A program made the translations under genes and the position numbers. The notes under the pieces are model-generated. The model searched no databases and had not been told where the DNA came from. It saw only the letters and a program-made list of their open reading frames with translations. From positions 13,306 through 77,305 of the forward strand of contig CAYVFB010000004.1 in assembly GCA_964450305.1 (NCBI GenBank): DNA of 64,000 nt, read 5' to 3'. The number at the start of each line of letters is the position of its first letter. Within the stretch, counting starts at the first letter, position 1. The stretch comes from JAAYJG01 sp964450305. GTDB lineage: Bacteria > Bacillota > Clostridia > DSM-8532. Of the stretch, positions 9,057-17,093 are shown piece by piece.

Positions 9057-10292
9057 TCATTTTCTTCGTTTTAGTTGGGTACTATTCAAGCCTTTCAAGC
9101 CAAGTTTATCCGGGTCTCTTTCGTTTTGTTCCGTGAAGGTAAGAAGCGTCTGTCCATCCTTATTCTCAAGCGTATAGATAAATTCTCTTATCTCAACCTT
9201 GATATCATTGATGCTTTGGGATCTTTCAATCAGTTCGTATATATCTTGAATTTTGGATGTTTCCTCACACCTTCCCCCAATTGCATCATACAGAGTGATT
9301 GCGTTCTCTTCTGAAATTTTATACTTTCCGTCGCAACTGGCTCCAAACGAATATCTTGTTTGGAAGACTCCGGAACCCGAGCTCATGGCCATCCCGGTAG
9401 TATAATGAAAGGTTCCATCACTTTTTAGTTCCAATACATCAATTGATTGTCCGCTAAGACCGTAATTAATGTAACATTCCCATGTCCCCACCAGTTCGTT
9501 TGGTATTTGGGCATTGGTTGAATTAGAACCGGATGTAATTATTTCATCCACTTTATCATAGGAACGCACACTCATGGCAATGGCCTGCTCACGGGTGGTG
9601 GTGGCATAGCCGGAAGCTTTCTGGGCATCGGTGACAGCTTTGGGCATAAACTTCCCGTCTGCACCTTTGATGATCCCCAACCTGGCCATAAACAGCACAT
9701 GTTCCATTGCCCACGAGGAGATATCCTTTTGGTCCGAAAAGGAAGGTGCTCCCTCTGTGGAAAAGTCGCCGCCAGGGGCCATGGCCTGTATGGTGCGGCT
9801 GAGCATGGTAGCCACCTGTTCCCGGTTGGTTATTTCCGCAGGTGCGAAGGTGGATGGGGAGGTGCCTGTGGTGATACCCAGCTTGAAAGCTTTAAGAACC
9901 TGAGGGTTTGCGGTATCGGTGAAAGGATTAGGTGAAACGGCTATTGCTGTGGCGCCCGTGGTTTTCTCATAAAGCAAAACTGCCAGTTCGGCGAACTCCT
10001 CGCGGGTGATGGGCTTTGTCATATCAGCGCCGCTTAAAATGTCTGGAATCAGTGCATTTTCAGCCGCTTTCTTCAGTTCAGGAACAGCCCAGGAGGAAGC
10101 CTGGCTCCATGGTGACACATCTTCCAGTATGCTGACAGTAAGAGCCAAGCCATCGCCCCAACCATAAAGTTCACCTGAGTGATCCGGTGCGCCAATGGTA
10201 GTCGGTGGTGCATTTTCTGCAACTGCATTGAAGGGTAAAGAGCAAAGCAGAATGATTAGGGTGCAAAAGGCCATGAGTTGTTTTATTGCCAT
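9057..10292 (-). CDS. SLH-domain surface protein with lipocalin-like C-terminal domain (paralogue 1)
   Basis: The product has 411 residues. ATG 10292 is chosen because GGGGGAAA precedes it and a signal peptide follows directly (MAIKQLMAFCTLIILLCS, likely cut after AVA). Three SLH modules occupy roughly residues 60-250 (SSWAVPELKKA, PFTDTANPQVLKAFKLG, SFSDQKDISSWAMEH). The third carries an insertion before its TREQAIAM motif. The C-terminal part (about 275-411) starts NELVGTWECYINYG and has beta-strand patterns such as DGTFHYTTG and CDGKYKISE, which resemble a small lipocalin-like barrel. The protein should be wall-anchored through SLH. The gene is divergent from a paralogue at 10782. Confidence 0.85.
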   Translation of the reverse strand: MAIKQLMAFCTLIILLCSLPFNAVAENAPPTTIGAPDHSGELYGWGDGLALTVSILEDVSPWSQASSWAVPELKKAAENALIPDILSGADMTKPITREEFAELAVLLYEKTTGATAIAVSPNPFTDTANPQVLKAFKLGITTGTSPSTFAPAEITNREQVATMLSRTIQAMAPGGDFSTEGAPSFSDQKDISSWAMEHVLFMARLGIIKGADGKFMPKAVTDAQKASGYATTTREQAIAMSVRSYDKVDEIITSGSNSTNAQIPNELVGTWECYINYGLSGQSIDVLELKSDGTFHYTTGMAMSSGSGVFQTRYSFGASCDGKYKISEENAITLYDAIGGRCEETSKIQDIYELIERSQSINDIKVEIREFIYTLENKDGQTLLTFTEQNERDPDKLGLKGLNSTQLKRRK

Positions 10293-10781
10293 TTCATGTT
10301 TTCCCCCATTCGAAATAGAGTTGGTGTATACCACACAGTAAAGGTTTCCTGCAAATAATTATATACGTAAAGCAAGGAAAAATCATCCACCTGTATCTGA
10401 AAATTTGTATGCTTTTTCAATAATATCTTCGTTGGATATTAATAACTGCAAGCAGTTGTATTCATTTTTATAATATGCCTGCAAACTGATTACATATAAA
10501 AAGGTGTGTTTTGCTATAGTAAAAGGCGTGCGGTTGCTTCCGATTATCACGTGAAAAGCTGGTCGTTGTGCTTCGTTGCACAGCTGTATTACCATTATAT
10601 TCAAATAGCATTGCAGATGAATATGGCTGTTGATATAATGAATCTGCAAACATGATAGCGAGGTTAAGGTAAATTTCCTTCCGCCTCTTCCAAAGCTTTA
10701 ACCCCCTGGGGGCCCAGGAGGCTGGCGACGGGTGGCGAAAAGATGATGTGTCATACTGCAGAACGAAAAGGAGAGATAAGG
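10293..10781. other. Intergenic region between the two divergent SLH genes
   Basis: About 490 bases with no convincing gene. It should hold the divergent promoters. Short minus-strand ORFs inside it (10383-10653) lack a ribosome binding site. A GC-rich palindromic patch (CCTGGGGGCCCAGG, near 10704-10719) lies about 60 bases ahead of the right-hand gene and could fold in its leader. I could not match it to a known riboswitch. Confidence 0.4.
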
Positions 10782-12245
10782 ATGAAAAAAACAGTTATCC
10801 TGATGCTTCTGTGTGTCACCTTACTTTTTACATTTACTCCAATAAGGTCTCAAGCCGCGACAGGCGGTTACAAAGGTGCTTCAGACTGGGCGGTGCCCGA
10901 ACTGGACAAGGCTGTAGTATACAAACTGATAACAGACAAAATTAAAAACAACATGGCTGCAAGTATTACCCGGGAGGAGTTTGCAGAAATTGCCGTTCGG
11001 CTGTATGAAACCTATACCGGAAAAACAGCCCAGACGGGAAATGAAAGCTTTTCCGATACGAATAACCCGGAAATCCTAAAGGCTGCCAACCTGAGAATCA
11101 CAGGGGGCATTGGCGGCGGCAAGTTTGGCCCGGAGCTGCTTGTTACCCGTGAGCAAATAGCAACCTTTTTGTTCAGAACCTTGAAAACGATGGACCCAAA
11201 TGGGGATTTTTCTGCCTCCTCCGGCACTAAATTCTCAGATGACAACCTGATCGACAACTGGGCTCAGGACGGTGTTTACTACTGCTCGAAAGCAGGCATC
11301 ATTAAAGGTATTGACAACAAGGACGGTACATTCAGGTTTGATCCTGACGGAGAAAGCTCTCGTGAAGTGGCTGTGATAGTCTGTACCCGGGCCTATGAAT
11401 GGTTTATCGGGACAAAAGATCATCAGCCCGGGGGCGGTTCAGCGCAAACAGACAACCAGAGATGGAATGGAGGCATTATCATATTAAGTTCGGAGTTTAA
11501 GGAAGACGAATACAGGATAAAGGAGCTCGAAGGAGATAGCTATATTTTTCTTCCCTTTGAGCGGTTTAAGTATGTCTTCCAAATGCCCAACTCAGAATAT
11601 AAGTATCCTGAGGTAACCCTTAAGGACGGGAAAATCTCTGTCGGCTGGAAAAACGATCAGGGAGAAATCACGATACAGGTGATTATGAATGTTGGCAGCC
11701 CCACGGCGTATTTGGCCGGGCAAGAGATTGATATTACCGTTGCACCTTATCAAGAGGGAGATACGGTATATGTTCCAGTGAATCTGTTCATTGAAATGTT
11801 TGAAATGCAGAATACGCTGTTTCAGGGAAGGTGGTGCTTTCAATATCCCAATAACTTCCCACAAGCGGTTTTAGAAGGTTCCTGGTCCTCTTCTGATGTA
11901 AACCTCTTTACAGGATATAAAGATATGGTGACGGGGACGATCAGTCTGCCTTCTTTTGACTGGAGCTATTCCTTCAACCCTGACGGAACCTATAGGGTGG
12001 TTGCAGCAAGCTGCGGAGGAATGAAAGACGGCATTGTTATTCAAACTGGAAAATATCAATTGATCGGAAATACCATTACTTATTATGATGAAATTGAAAC
12101 CCTTTACGAGGGAACTCCGTTGATGCTTATTTATGAGGAAAGACACATGGGTGACAGGATAAGTTTGGAGTTCATTGATGATTACGACCAGGAAGAGGAT
12201 AAAATTATGCTGGGCCTGATATGGTATCATAGAATTAAGGATTAG
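10782..12245 (+). CDS. SLH-domain surface protein with lipocalin-like C-terminal domain (paralogue 2)
   Basis: The product has 487 residues. ATG 10782 follows AAAGGAGAG and begins a signal peptide (MKKTVILMLLCVTLLFTF, likely cut after SQA). Three SLH modules follow (SDWAVPELDKAVVYKLI, SFSDTNNPEILKAANLR, KFSDDNLIDNWAQDGV). A middle segment (about 220-350) ends in YVPVNLFIEMFEMQ, like the copper-amine-oxidase N-terminal fold found in many clostridial wall proteins. The C-terminal domain (VLEGSWSSSD, FNPDGTYRVVAASCGG, TGKYQLIGNTITYYDE) matches in layout the end of paralogue 1. The arrangement suggests an old duplication followed by divergence, with the extra middle domain present in only one copy. 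Confidence 0.85.
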   Translation: MKKTVILMLLCVTLLFTFTPIRSQAATGGYKGASDWAVPELDKAVVYKLITDKIKNNMAASITREEFAEIAVRLYETYTGKTAQTGNESFSDTNNPEILKAANLRITGGIGGGKFGPELLVTREQIATFLFRTLKTMDPNGDFSASSGTKFSDDNLIDNWAQDGVYYCSKAGIIKGIDNKDGTFRFDPDGESSREVAVIVCTRAYEWFIGTKDHQPGGGSAQTDNQRWNGGIIILSSEFKEDEYRIKELEGDSYIFLPFERFKYVFQMPNSEYKYPEVTLKDGKISVGWKNDQGEITIQVIMNVGSPTAYLAGQEIDITVAPYQEGDTVYVPVNLFIEMFEMQNTLFQGRWCFQYPNNFPQAVLEGSWSSSDVNLFTGYKDMVTGTISLPSFDWSYSFNPDGTYRVVAASCGGMKDGIVIQTGKYQLIGNTITYYDEIETLYEGTPLMLIYEERHMGDRISLEFIDDYDQEEDKIMLGLIWYHRIKD

Positions 12246-12551
12246 GCAAAACAGATAACTGTGTTATTCGCTCTGTCCCCATTTATTTTAGCCTTGGTTG
12301 GTAATGCTGCACAAGCATATGTTTTCTCACTACACCACAAAGGTAAAGATGGTTTCAGCGCCAGCTTATAACGTTATCAAAGCTTGAGGTTCAAAAAAGT
12401 CTGTTGAGGAATGGATTGCCTGAAAGGAACAAAAGGCCTCCGCGAATATTGGCGGGGGCCTTTCCGGGCGAAAAAGAAACTGCCCAAATAAGCTGAAGCT
12501 ATTTCGGACAGCTCAAGCAAGATAGGATTAAACTTTTTCAACATGACCTTG
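12246..12551. other. Gap between convergent SLH and TRAP genes
   Basis: About 300 bases with no gene. The only clear signal is the hairpin at 12432-12463, annotated separately as the TRAP operon terminator. Confidence 0.5.
12432..12463 (-). terminator. Rho-independent terminator of the TRAP operon
   Basis: AAAGGCCTCCGC (12432-12443) pairs with GCGGGGGCCTTT (12452-12463), with one G-T pair and an 8-base loop. Read on the minus strand, the stem is followed by a short T-run (CCTTTTG). It lies about 90 bases beyond the dctQ stop. Confidence 0.65.
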
Positions 12552-13079
12552 TCAGGCCGCTTCCTTTTTCACATCAGGAGATGCCTGTGGGCGAAGCTTT
12601 TTGAACCCATTCATTTCAACAACCAGATCCCGTACCAGATAGAACAGGATCAGCACACAGTTAACGGGCATGCTGAGGTAGGGCACCCGCGTGGATACCT
12701 TCAGAATGGGAGAGAACCAGTTGGCTCCCTTTACAAGCAGAATCGAATAGTATAGCAGTGTGGCGTAGAATGCAATGCTTAATATCGTAATGAGAACATT
12801 CAAAACATTCACCCAAGGACGGTCCTTAAACTTCTCCTGCAGCAAATCAACCCGGAAATGATCACCATATCTCACCAGCAAGGTGGCACCGGTAAAGATC
12901 ATCCATGCCATCATCCACTCCACTATCTCGTCAGACCAGGACATGGGAATGTGAATCCGTCCAACCCGTATAATTACCCGGCCAAACAATAATATACCGA
13001 TTCCGATGAACATCGCGATAACAAACCAGCGCATCACCAGTTCCAAAACTTCATCCATCTTTTTTAATGCTTTCATCAT
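12552..13079 (-). CDS. dctQ: TRAP transporter small permease (DctQ family)
   Basis: The product has 175 residues with four predicted membrane helices: about 15-37, 50-68, 88-110 and 130-150. The family signature is visible (RVGRIHIPMSWSDEIVEWMMAW read in part, then GATLLVRYGDHFRVDLL). Together with the large subunit it forms the sodium-driven membrane part of a tripartite ATP-independent transporter for organic acids or sugar acids. AAGGAGTG precedes ATG 13079. The gene starts 10 bases after dctM ends and is the last gene of the operon, so the order is P-M-Q. Confidence 0.92.
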   Translation of the reverse strand: MMKALKKMDEVLELVMRWFVIAMFIGIGILLFGRVIIRVGRIHIPMSWSDEIVEWMMAWMIFTGATLLVRYGDHFRVDLLQEKFKDRPWVNVLNVLITILSIAFYATLLYYSILLVKGANWFSPILKVSTRVPYLSMPVNCVLILFYLVRDLVVEMNGFKKLRPQASPDVKKEAA

Positions 13080-13089
13080 TGTACACTCC

Positions 13090-14370
13090 TTACCCGATCA
13101 TGGAGGGTAACCATAAGGACAGCGGTTCCCAGAAAGCGCAAAGCAGCAGAACAACAAAAATACCAAAAACATAGGGCAATACCGCTTTCGACAGCTCCGC
13201 AAGCCTGATTTTTGCCACGCTGCACACCGCATACAGGCTCATTCCAACAGGCGGTGTCAATAGACCTATCATTGAGGCCAGAACCATGATCACACCAAAT
13301 TGTACATAATTCATCCCGATGGCATCAATGATAGGCAGGAAAATGGGGGTTGTGATCAGAATCACTGATACTCCCTCCAAAAAACAACCCAGCACGATCA
13401 GAACAAAGATTATCAATAAAATCAAAACAGACGGATTGGTGGTCACACCCATCAGCCCATTGATCACCTGGTTCGGGATGCGCTGGTGCAGCATGAAATA
13501 AGCCAGGAAATTGGCAATTGCGATAATAAACATGGTTTTGCAGCTGGTGATGAGGCTGTCATAGACGATTTTGCCAAGATCCTTTAATTTCAGCTGTTTA
13601 TACCCGATGGTTGACAGGAGCAGCGCATAGACACAGGCTACGATTGCAGCTTCGGTGGCTGTGAAAATACCGCTCCAAATACCGCCGATGATGATCGCGA
13701 CACACAATAAGCTTGGAATTGCCTGCCAGAAATATTTCAACCGCTGCTTCCACGGCATGGGAGGGTTGACCGGAAACTTTCTTCGTTTGGAGATGATATA
13801 AACCACAACGGACATGGAAAGGGCCATCAACAGCCCGGGAATGATCCCTGCTGCAAACAGCTTGGCTACTGAGACCCCCGTTACCGAAGAAAAGATTACA
13901 AACGGGATGGATGGCGGAATGACCGGGGCAATTGTGGAAGAAGCCGCCGTAACGGCCGAACTGAAAGTGTGGTCGTACCCGGCATCGTCCATTGCCTTTA
14001 TTTCAATCAGACCAAGGCCGGCCGCGTCGGCTACCGCGGCGCCGGACATACCGGCAAAGATGACGCTGCCAAATACATTCACCTGGCCCAAGCCTCCAGG
14101 CCAGCGTCCGACCATCGCGTTGGCAAAATTATAGATGCGGTCGGTGATCCCGCCAGTATTCATCAGGTTTCCGGCGAGGATGAAAAACGGGATAGCCAGC
14201 AGTGTGAAACCGGTGGTGCCATTATAGATCCGCTGTGCCATAACCGCCAGAATATCGGTGTAGCCCATCGACGCAAAAACGCCCGCACTTGTGGCACCCA
14301 TGGCCACGCATACCGGAACACCGATAACCATCAAAAGTATCAGCAATATGCACACAATTAAAGCAATCAC
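13090..14370 (-). CDS. dctM: TRAP transporter large permease (DctM family)
   Basis: The product has 426 residues of about 12 membrane helices and belongs to the DctM/SiaM family that carries out sodium-coupled translocation. Family motifs include IPFFILAGNLMNTGGIT, SGAAVADAAGLG, TAASSTIAPVIPPSIP and LTPPVGMSLY. A GTG at 14370 is preferred to the GTG at 14382, because GGGGTGAG is seven bases upstream of the former but only touches the latter. The gene sits between dctP and dctQ, after a 194-base gap rich in hairpins. Confidence 0.94.
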   Translation of the reverse strand: MIALIVCILLILLMVIGVPVCVAMGATSAGVFASMGYTDILAVMAQRIYNGTTGFTLLAIPFFILAGNLMNTGGITDRIYNFANAMVGRWPGGLGQVNVFGSVIFAGMSGAAVADAAGLGLIEIKAMDDAGYDHTFSSAVTAASSTIAPVIPPSIPFVIFSSVTGVSVAKLFAAGIIPGLLMALSMSVVVYIISKRRKFPVNPPMPWKQRLKYFWQAIPSLLCVAIIIGGIWSGIFTATEAAIVACVYALLLSTIGYKQLKLKDLGKIVYDSLITSCKTMFIIAIANFLAYFMLHQRIPNQVINGLMGVTTNPSVLILLIIFVLIVLGCFLEGVSVILITTPIFLPIIDAIGMNYVQFGVIMVLASMIGLLTPPVGMSLYAVCSVAKIRLAELSKAVLPYVFGIFVVLLLCAFWEPLSLWLPSMIG

Positions 14371-14411
14371 GGGAGAACTCACCCCTTCTTAAAGATAAAT
14401 TCAGAAAGGAG

Positions 14412-14510
14412 AATGGCATCCGCCTGCCAAAGCGCTGCCATTCCCCTGTAAAATGACTGGCCGGGTTACAGGCCGGTTTTTTAAACCTGTGTAAAAGTAT
14501 TCTTACCGCC
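14412..14510 (-). other. Intercistronic stem-loops between dctP and dctM
   Basis: GAATGGCA (14411-14418) and TGCCATTC (about 14436-14443) can pair. A GGCC...GGCC hairpin with adjoining A/T-run lies near 14459-14482, and TGCCAAGGCCTGGCA-like dyad symmetry lies near 14519-14533. In the mRNA these lie 3' of dctP. Such structures commonly protect or terminate part of the transcript, so the binding protein is made in excess over the permeases. Confidence 0.45.
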
Positions 14511-14576
14511 TGATGATATGCCAAGGCCTGGCAGTTGTCACCATCGGAAAAAATGCAGGCAGGACGGTCTGTGCGC

Positions 14577-15623
14577 TTAGGGTTTCGCATCCTCGACGAT
14601 TTTCAGGAATTTCGCCATGTCATCGGAGCTTCCCTCGTATTCAGCAACAGCGTCCCAGGCTGGAGCCATTGCAGCCTTGAATTCATCCATGTTCACTTCG
14701 GATACGGTGATCCCTTTATCCTTCAGCTTTTGGATATAATCGGTTTCACTGTTCTGCACCTCGTTACGCATCTGATCGCGGGCAGTAGCACTGGCTTTTT
14801 CGATGAGTGCTCGCTGTGCATCGGTCAACCCCTCCCAGAAGGTATTGCTGACGGTCAGGTTAACCGCTTCCCAGGTATGGCGCGTTAAGGCCAGATATTT
14901 TTGATTTGCCTCCCACATGCTGTTGTTGTAGATGGTAGACAGGGGGTTTTCCTGACCATCCACGGTGCTCTGCTTCAAAGCCGTAATCAGCTCGCTGAAG
15001 GCGACCTGCTGCACATCGGCTCCTAAGGCTTCAAAGCAGGCGACCTTCTGCACTTCGCTGGGGGTGCGGATTTTTAAGCCCTTCACGTCCGCGGGGGCTT
15101 TAACTTCGCGCACTGAGTTGGTAAGGCAGCGGAAACCATAGTCCCAGGGGCCCACATTATGAAGCCCCTTGGATTCCAGTGTGCCGTCGTCCACCCATTG
15201 AGCAAAAGCACCATCCACCACGGCGTATGCGTGCTCGTATCCGCTGTACACATAAGGTGCGGTAACCAGTGCATAACGGATATCATATTTGTCGAGAGAG
15301 CCCTGGGAAACAAGACAGGCCTGAATGGCGCCCATGGCAGTTTGCTCGGTCATTTCCTTTGCGTTGCCCAGCTCGCTGGCACCGTGAATCTCTACTGTAA
15401 TACTGCCATTGGAAAGTTTTTCAACTTCTTTTTTAAAGGTTTCAGCCGCGGAGGTGACTGGCTCGTTGGGGGCGCCAAAATGCGCCAAAATGATTTTTAC
15501 AGCCTTTTCGGATGTACCGGTATTGCTGCTTCCAGTATTTTCAGCGGGAATTGGGGTGATGACGCAGGCAGCCATAGTCACTGTGATCATGAGCACAAGA
15601 ATGAGTACGAATGCTTTTTTCAT
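14577..15623 (-). CDS. dctP: TRAP transporter solute-binding lipoprotein (DctP family)
   Basis: The product has 348 residues. The signal sequence ends in a lipobox (MITVTMAAC), so the protein is a membrane-anchored lipoprotein on the outer face, as expected for a Gram-positive TRAP receptor. The DctP fold is recognised by NGSITVEIHGASELGN, the segment LKIRTPSEVQ carrying the conserved arginine that usually grips the substrate carboxylate, GADVQQVAFSEL, and the TVDGQENPLS motif. AAAAAGGAGTGG precedes the ATG. It is the first gene of the operon. The ligand is probably a carboxylate such as a sugar acid, but this cannot be read from the sequence. Confidence 0.94.
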   Translation of the reverse strand: MKKAFVLILVLMITVTMAACVITPIPAENTGSSNTGTSEKAVKIILAHFGAPNEPVTSAAETFKKEVEKLSNGSITVEIHGASELGNAKEMTEQTAMGAIQACLVSQGSLDKYDIRYALVTAPYVYSGYEHAYAVVDGAFAQWVDDGTLESKGLHNVGPWDYGFRCLTNSVREVKAPADVKGLKIRTPSEVQKVACFEALGADVQQVAFSELITALKQSTVDGQENPLSTIYNNSMWEANQKYLALTRHTWEAVNLTVSNTFWEGLTDAQRALIEKASATARDQMRNEVQNSETDYIQKLKDKGITVSEVNMDEFKAAMAPAWDAVAEYEGSSDDMAKFLKIVEDAKP

Positions 15624-15692
15624 TTTACCACTCCTTTTTAATCAATGAATGAAGAATGCTTTTGAACTTCTGCGATACCAGGGAACCCCATA

Positions 15693-15707
15693 ACTTGTAT
15701 ACAAAGT
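15693..15707. promoter_or_regulatory. GntR operator-like site O1 (dctP leader)
   Basis: ACTTGTATACAAAGT contains the perfect 10-base palindrome TTGTATACAA. It lies between the dctP promoter and its ribosome binding site, 73 bases from the next similar site. Confidence 0.6.
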
Positions 15708-15765
15708 AGTTTTTCATGGTGTAAATATCAGTGTTTAGACAACAATAATCTATGATGTGGGCGCG

Positions 15766-15780
15766 ACTTGTATTCACATT
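15766..15780. promoter_or_regulatory. GntR operator-like site O2 (overlaps dctP -10)
   Basis: ACTTGTATTCACATT overlaps the -10 box of the leftward dctP promoter (15778-15783). Binding here should block RNA polymerase. Confidence 0.6.
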
Positions 15781-15806
15781 ATTTCAAATATTGTATGGTG
15801 CGTCAA
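15778..15806 (-). promoter_or_regulatory. Sigma-A promoter of the dctP-dctM-dctQ operon
   Basis: On the minus strand TTGACG (15806-15801) and AATAAT (15783-15778) are separated by exactly 17 bases. Each differs from consensus at one base. The transcript would start near 15771, inside operator O2. Confidence 0.65.
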
Positions 15807-15839
15807 GTAGTTTATTGATATTTCCGAAAATTGTTATAA

Positions 15840-15854
15840 ACTTGTATTCACATT
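15840..15854. promoter_or_regulatory. GntR operator-like site O3 (upstream of dctP -35)
   Basis: ACTTGTATTCACATT is an exact repeat of O2, 74 bases away, and lies just upstream of the dctP -35 box. Confidence 0.6.
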
Positions 15855-16000
15855 TTACATAAAACATCAAAAAACCCCGCAGAATATGACGAATCATAGG
15901 ATTTGCAGAGCATAAAATGGGGATTTTTGCATCAGATTTCATGTGGATAAGTATTCATAATTGGGTTTAAAGAGGCCCTTGATACAAGGAGGTTAACGGC

Positions 16001-16029
16001 TTGACAGAAATTTTTGTCTGCGATAAACT
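16001..16029 (+). promoter_or_regulatory. Promoter of the GntR-family regulator gene
   Basis: TTGACA (16001-16006) and TAAACT (16024-16029) are spaced 17 bases apart. Operators O4 and O5 lie just downstream, so autorepression is likely. Confidence 0.6.
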
Positions 16030-16043
16030 AGAAAGGAAGTGCA

Positions 16044-16075
16044 ACTTGTATCCACATTAAATTTTGTATACAGGT
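16044..16075. promoter_or_regulatory. GntR operator-like sites O4 and O5
   Basis: ACTTGTATCCACATT (16044-16058) repeats the O2/O3 motif with one change. TTTTGTATACAGGT (16062-16075) repeats the palindromic core of O1. Both lie between the regulator promoter and its ribosome binding site. Confidence 0.6.
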
Positions 16076-16095
16076 TTGGTAAAGGAGACATTTCG

Positions 16096-16776
16096 ATGAA
16101 CGACAGCTATGCCAGTAAAGACATTTTTCGTATACTCGAGCATGAAATTCTTTCCTTGAAAATAAAGCCCGGATCACTTCTGAGTGAAAACACACTCTGT
16201 GCCCGGTTCGGTGTTTCACGATCTCCCATACGAAGCGTTCTTCAGGAGTTAAGGCTTTGCGGCCTTGTTACCGTTACACCCTATAAGGGTACCCAGGTTA
16301 CGCTGATGAATTTTGACATCATCAACCAAATCATTTATCAGCGCATGGCGGTTGAAACCTTCGTACTGGAGGATTTCATGAAAATGCTGAACCTGGTCGA
16401 CCTCGAAAAAATCAGGCACATCATCAACTCACAACGCCAGCTTATTCGGGGCGAAACCTTTGATGCCAGCCAGTTCTATGTTTTAGACGGCCAATTGCAT
16501 GAAATCTGGTTTGCGGCGACCAGAAAGAGCTTCCTGTGGGAAAGCATCCAAAAATCAGACTGCCATTACACACGTTTCAGGATGCTGGATATCGTTGAGA
16601 TCAAAAACTTCGGGCAGATTGTTCAGGAGCACGAAGCCATTTTAACAGCGATTGAAAATGGGGATTCTGATGCTATCAGGCCCCTGATGCAAAAGCATCT
16701 TTTTGGCGGCGTCACCCGCCTTGGAAGCTTAATTTTTACCGAGCTGAAGGATTATTTTACACCCCTTGACACCTGA
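16096..16776 (+). CDS. GntR-family regulator, FCD subfamily, of the TRAP operon
   Basis: The product has 226 residues. ATG 16096 follows AAAGGAG with 8 bases between. The N-terminal winged helix is clear: KPGSLLSENTLCARFGVSRS and SPIRSVLQELRLCGLVTVTP. The C-terminal all-helical FCD effector domain keeps the histidine and acidic positions that bind metal in this family (DGQLHEIW, EHEAILTAIENGD, LMQKHLFGG). The gene is divergent from dctP, and the intergenic region carries five copies of a TTGTAT-based site. It is most likely a repressor of dctPMQ and of itself, released by the transported acid or a metabolite of it. Confidence 0.9.
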   Translation: MNDSYASKDIFRILEHEILSLKIKPGSLLSENTLCARFGVSRSPIRSVLQELRLCGLVTVTPYKGTQVTLMNFDIINQIIYQRMAVETFVLEDFMKMLNLVDLEKIRHIINSQRQLIRGETFDASQFYVLDGQLHEIWFAATRKSFLWESIQKSDCHYTRFRMLDIVEIKNFGQIVQEHEAILTAIENGDSDAIRPLMQKHLFGGVTRLGSLIFTELKDYFTPLDT

Positions 16777-17093
16777 AGACCTCGGACCAAACCCCCGTTT
16801 TTATCATTGGGAGTTTGTAATTAATTGGTCGAGGCTTGTGGAGCGTTCCAGTTGGTACACTCCTCTGGTACGCTCCCTTGGTACGCACCTCTTTTACTAA
16901 ATTCTATTAAAATCGATAAAGGTTGTGTAAATCCATGGAAAAGGGGTATTTATTACTTAATGTAATCCATATGATATGTTTTTGCATTTCCTCTGGGTTT
17001 CATTCAGGTCAGTGTATATAAAATGCTTTCTCAGTAGAAATAGCATCTTTTGTTTTGGCTTTGAAACGAGAGGCAAATAAGCGGGGGATGGAT
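16777..17093. other. Intergenic region upstream of the second chemoreceptor
   Basis: About 315 bases. It holds a 13-base tandem triplet (16853-16891, annotated separately) and AT-rich sequence that presumably contains the receptor promoter. No sigma-28 promoter was evident by eye. Confidence 0.4.
16853..16891 (+). repeat. Three tandem copies of a 13-base repeat
   Basis: TGGTACACTCCTC, TGGTACGCTCCCT and TGGTACGCACCTC follow one another without gaps. They lie about 200 bases upstream of the chemoreceptor gene and could be binding sites or a slipped-strand array. Confidence 0.7.

Noticed and set aside
10383..10653. Minus-strand ORFs between the SLH genes
   Set aside because: There is no ribosome binding site, no recognisable domain, and two frames overlap over the same bases.
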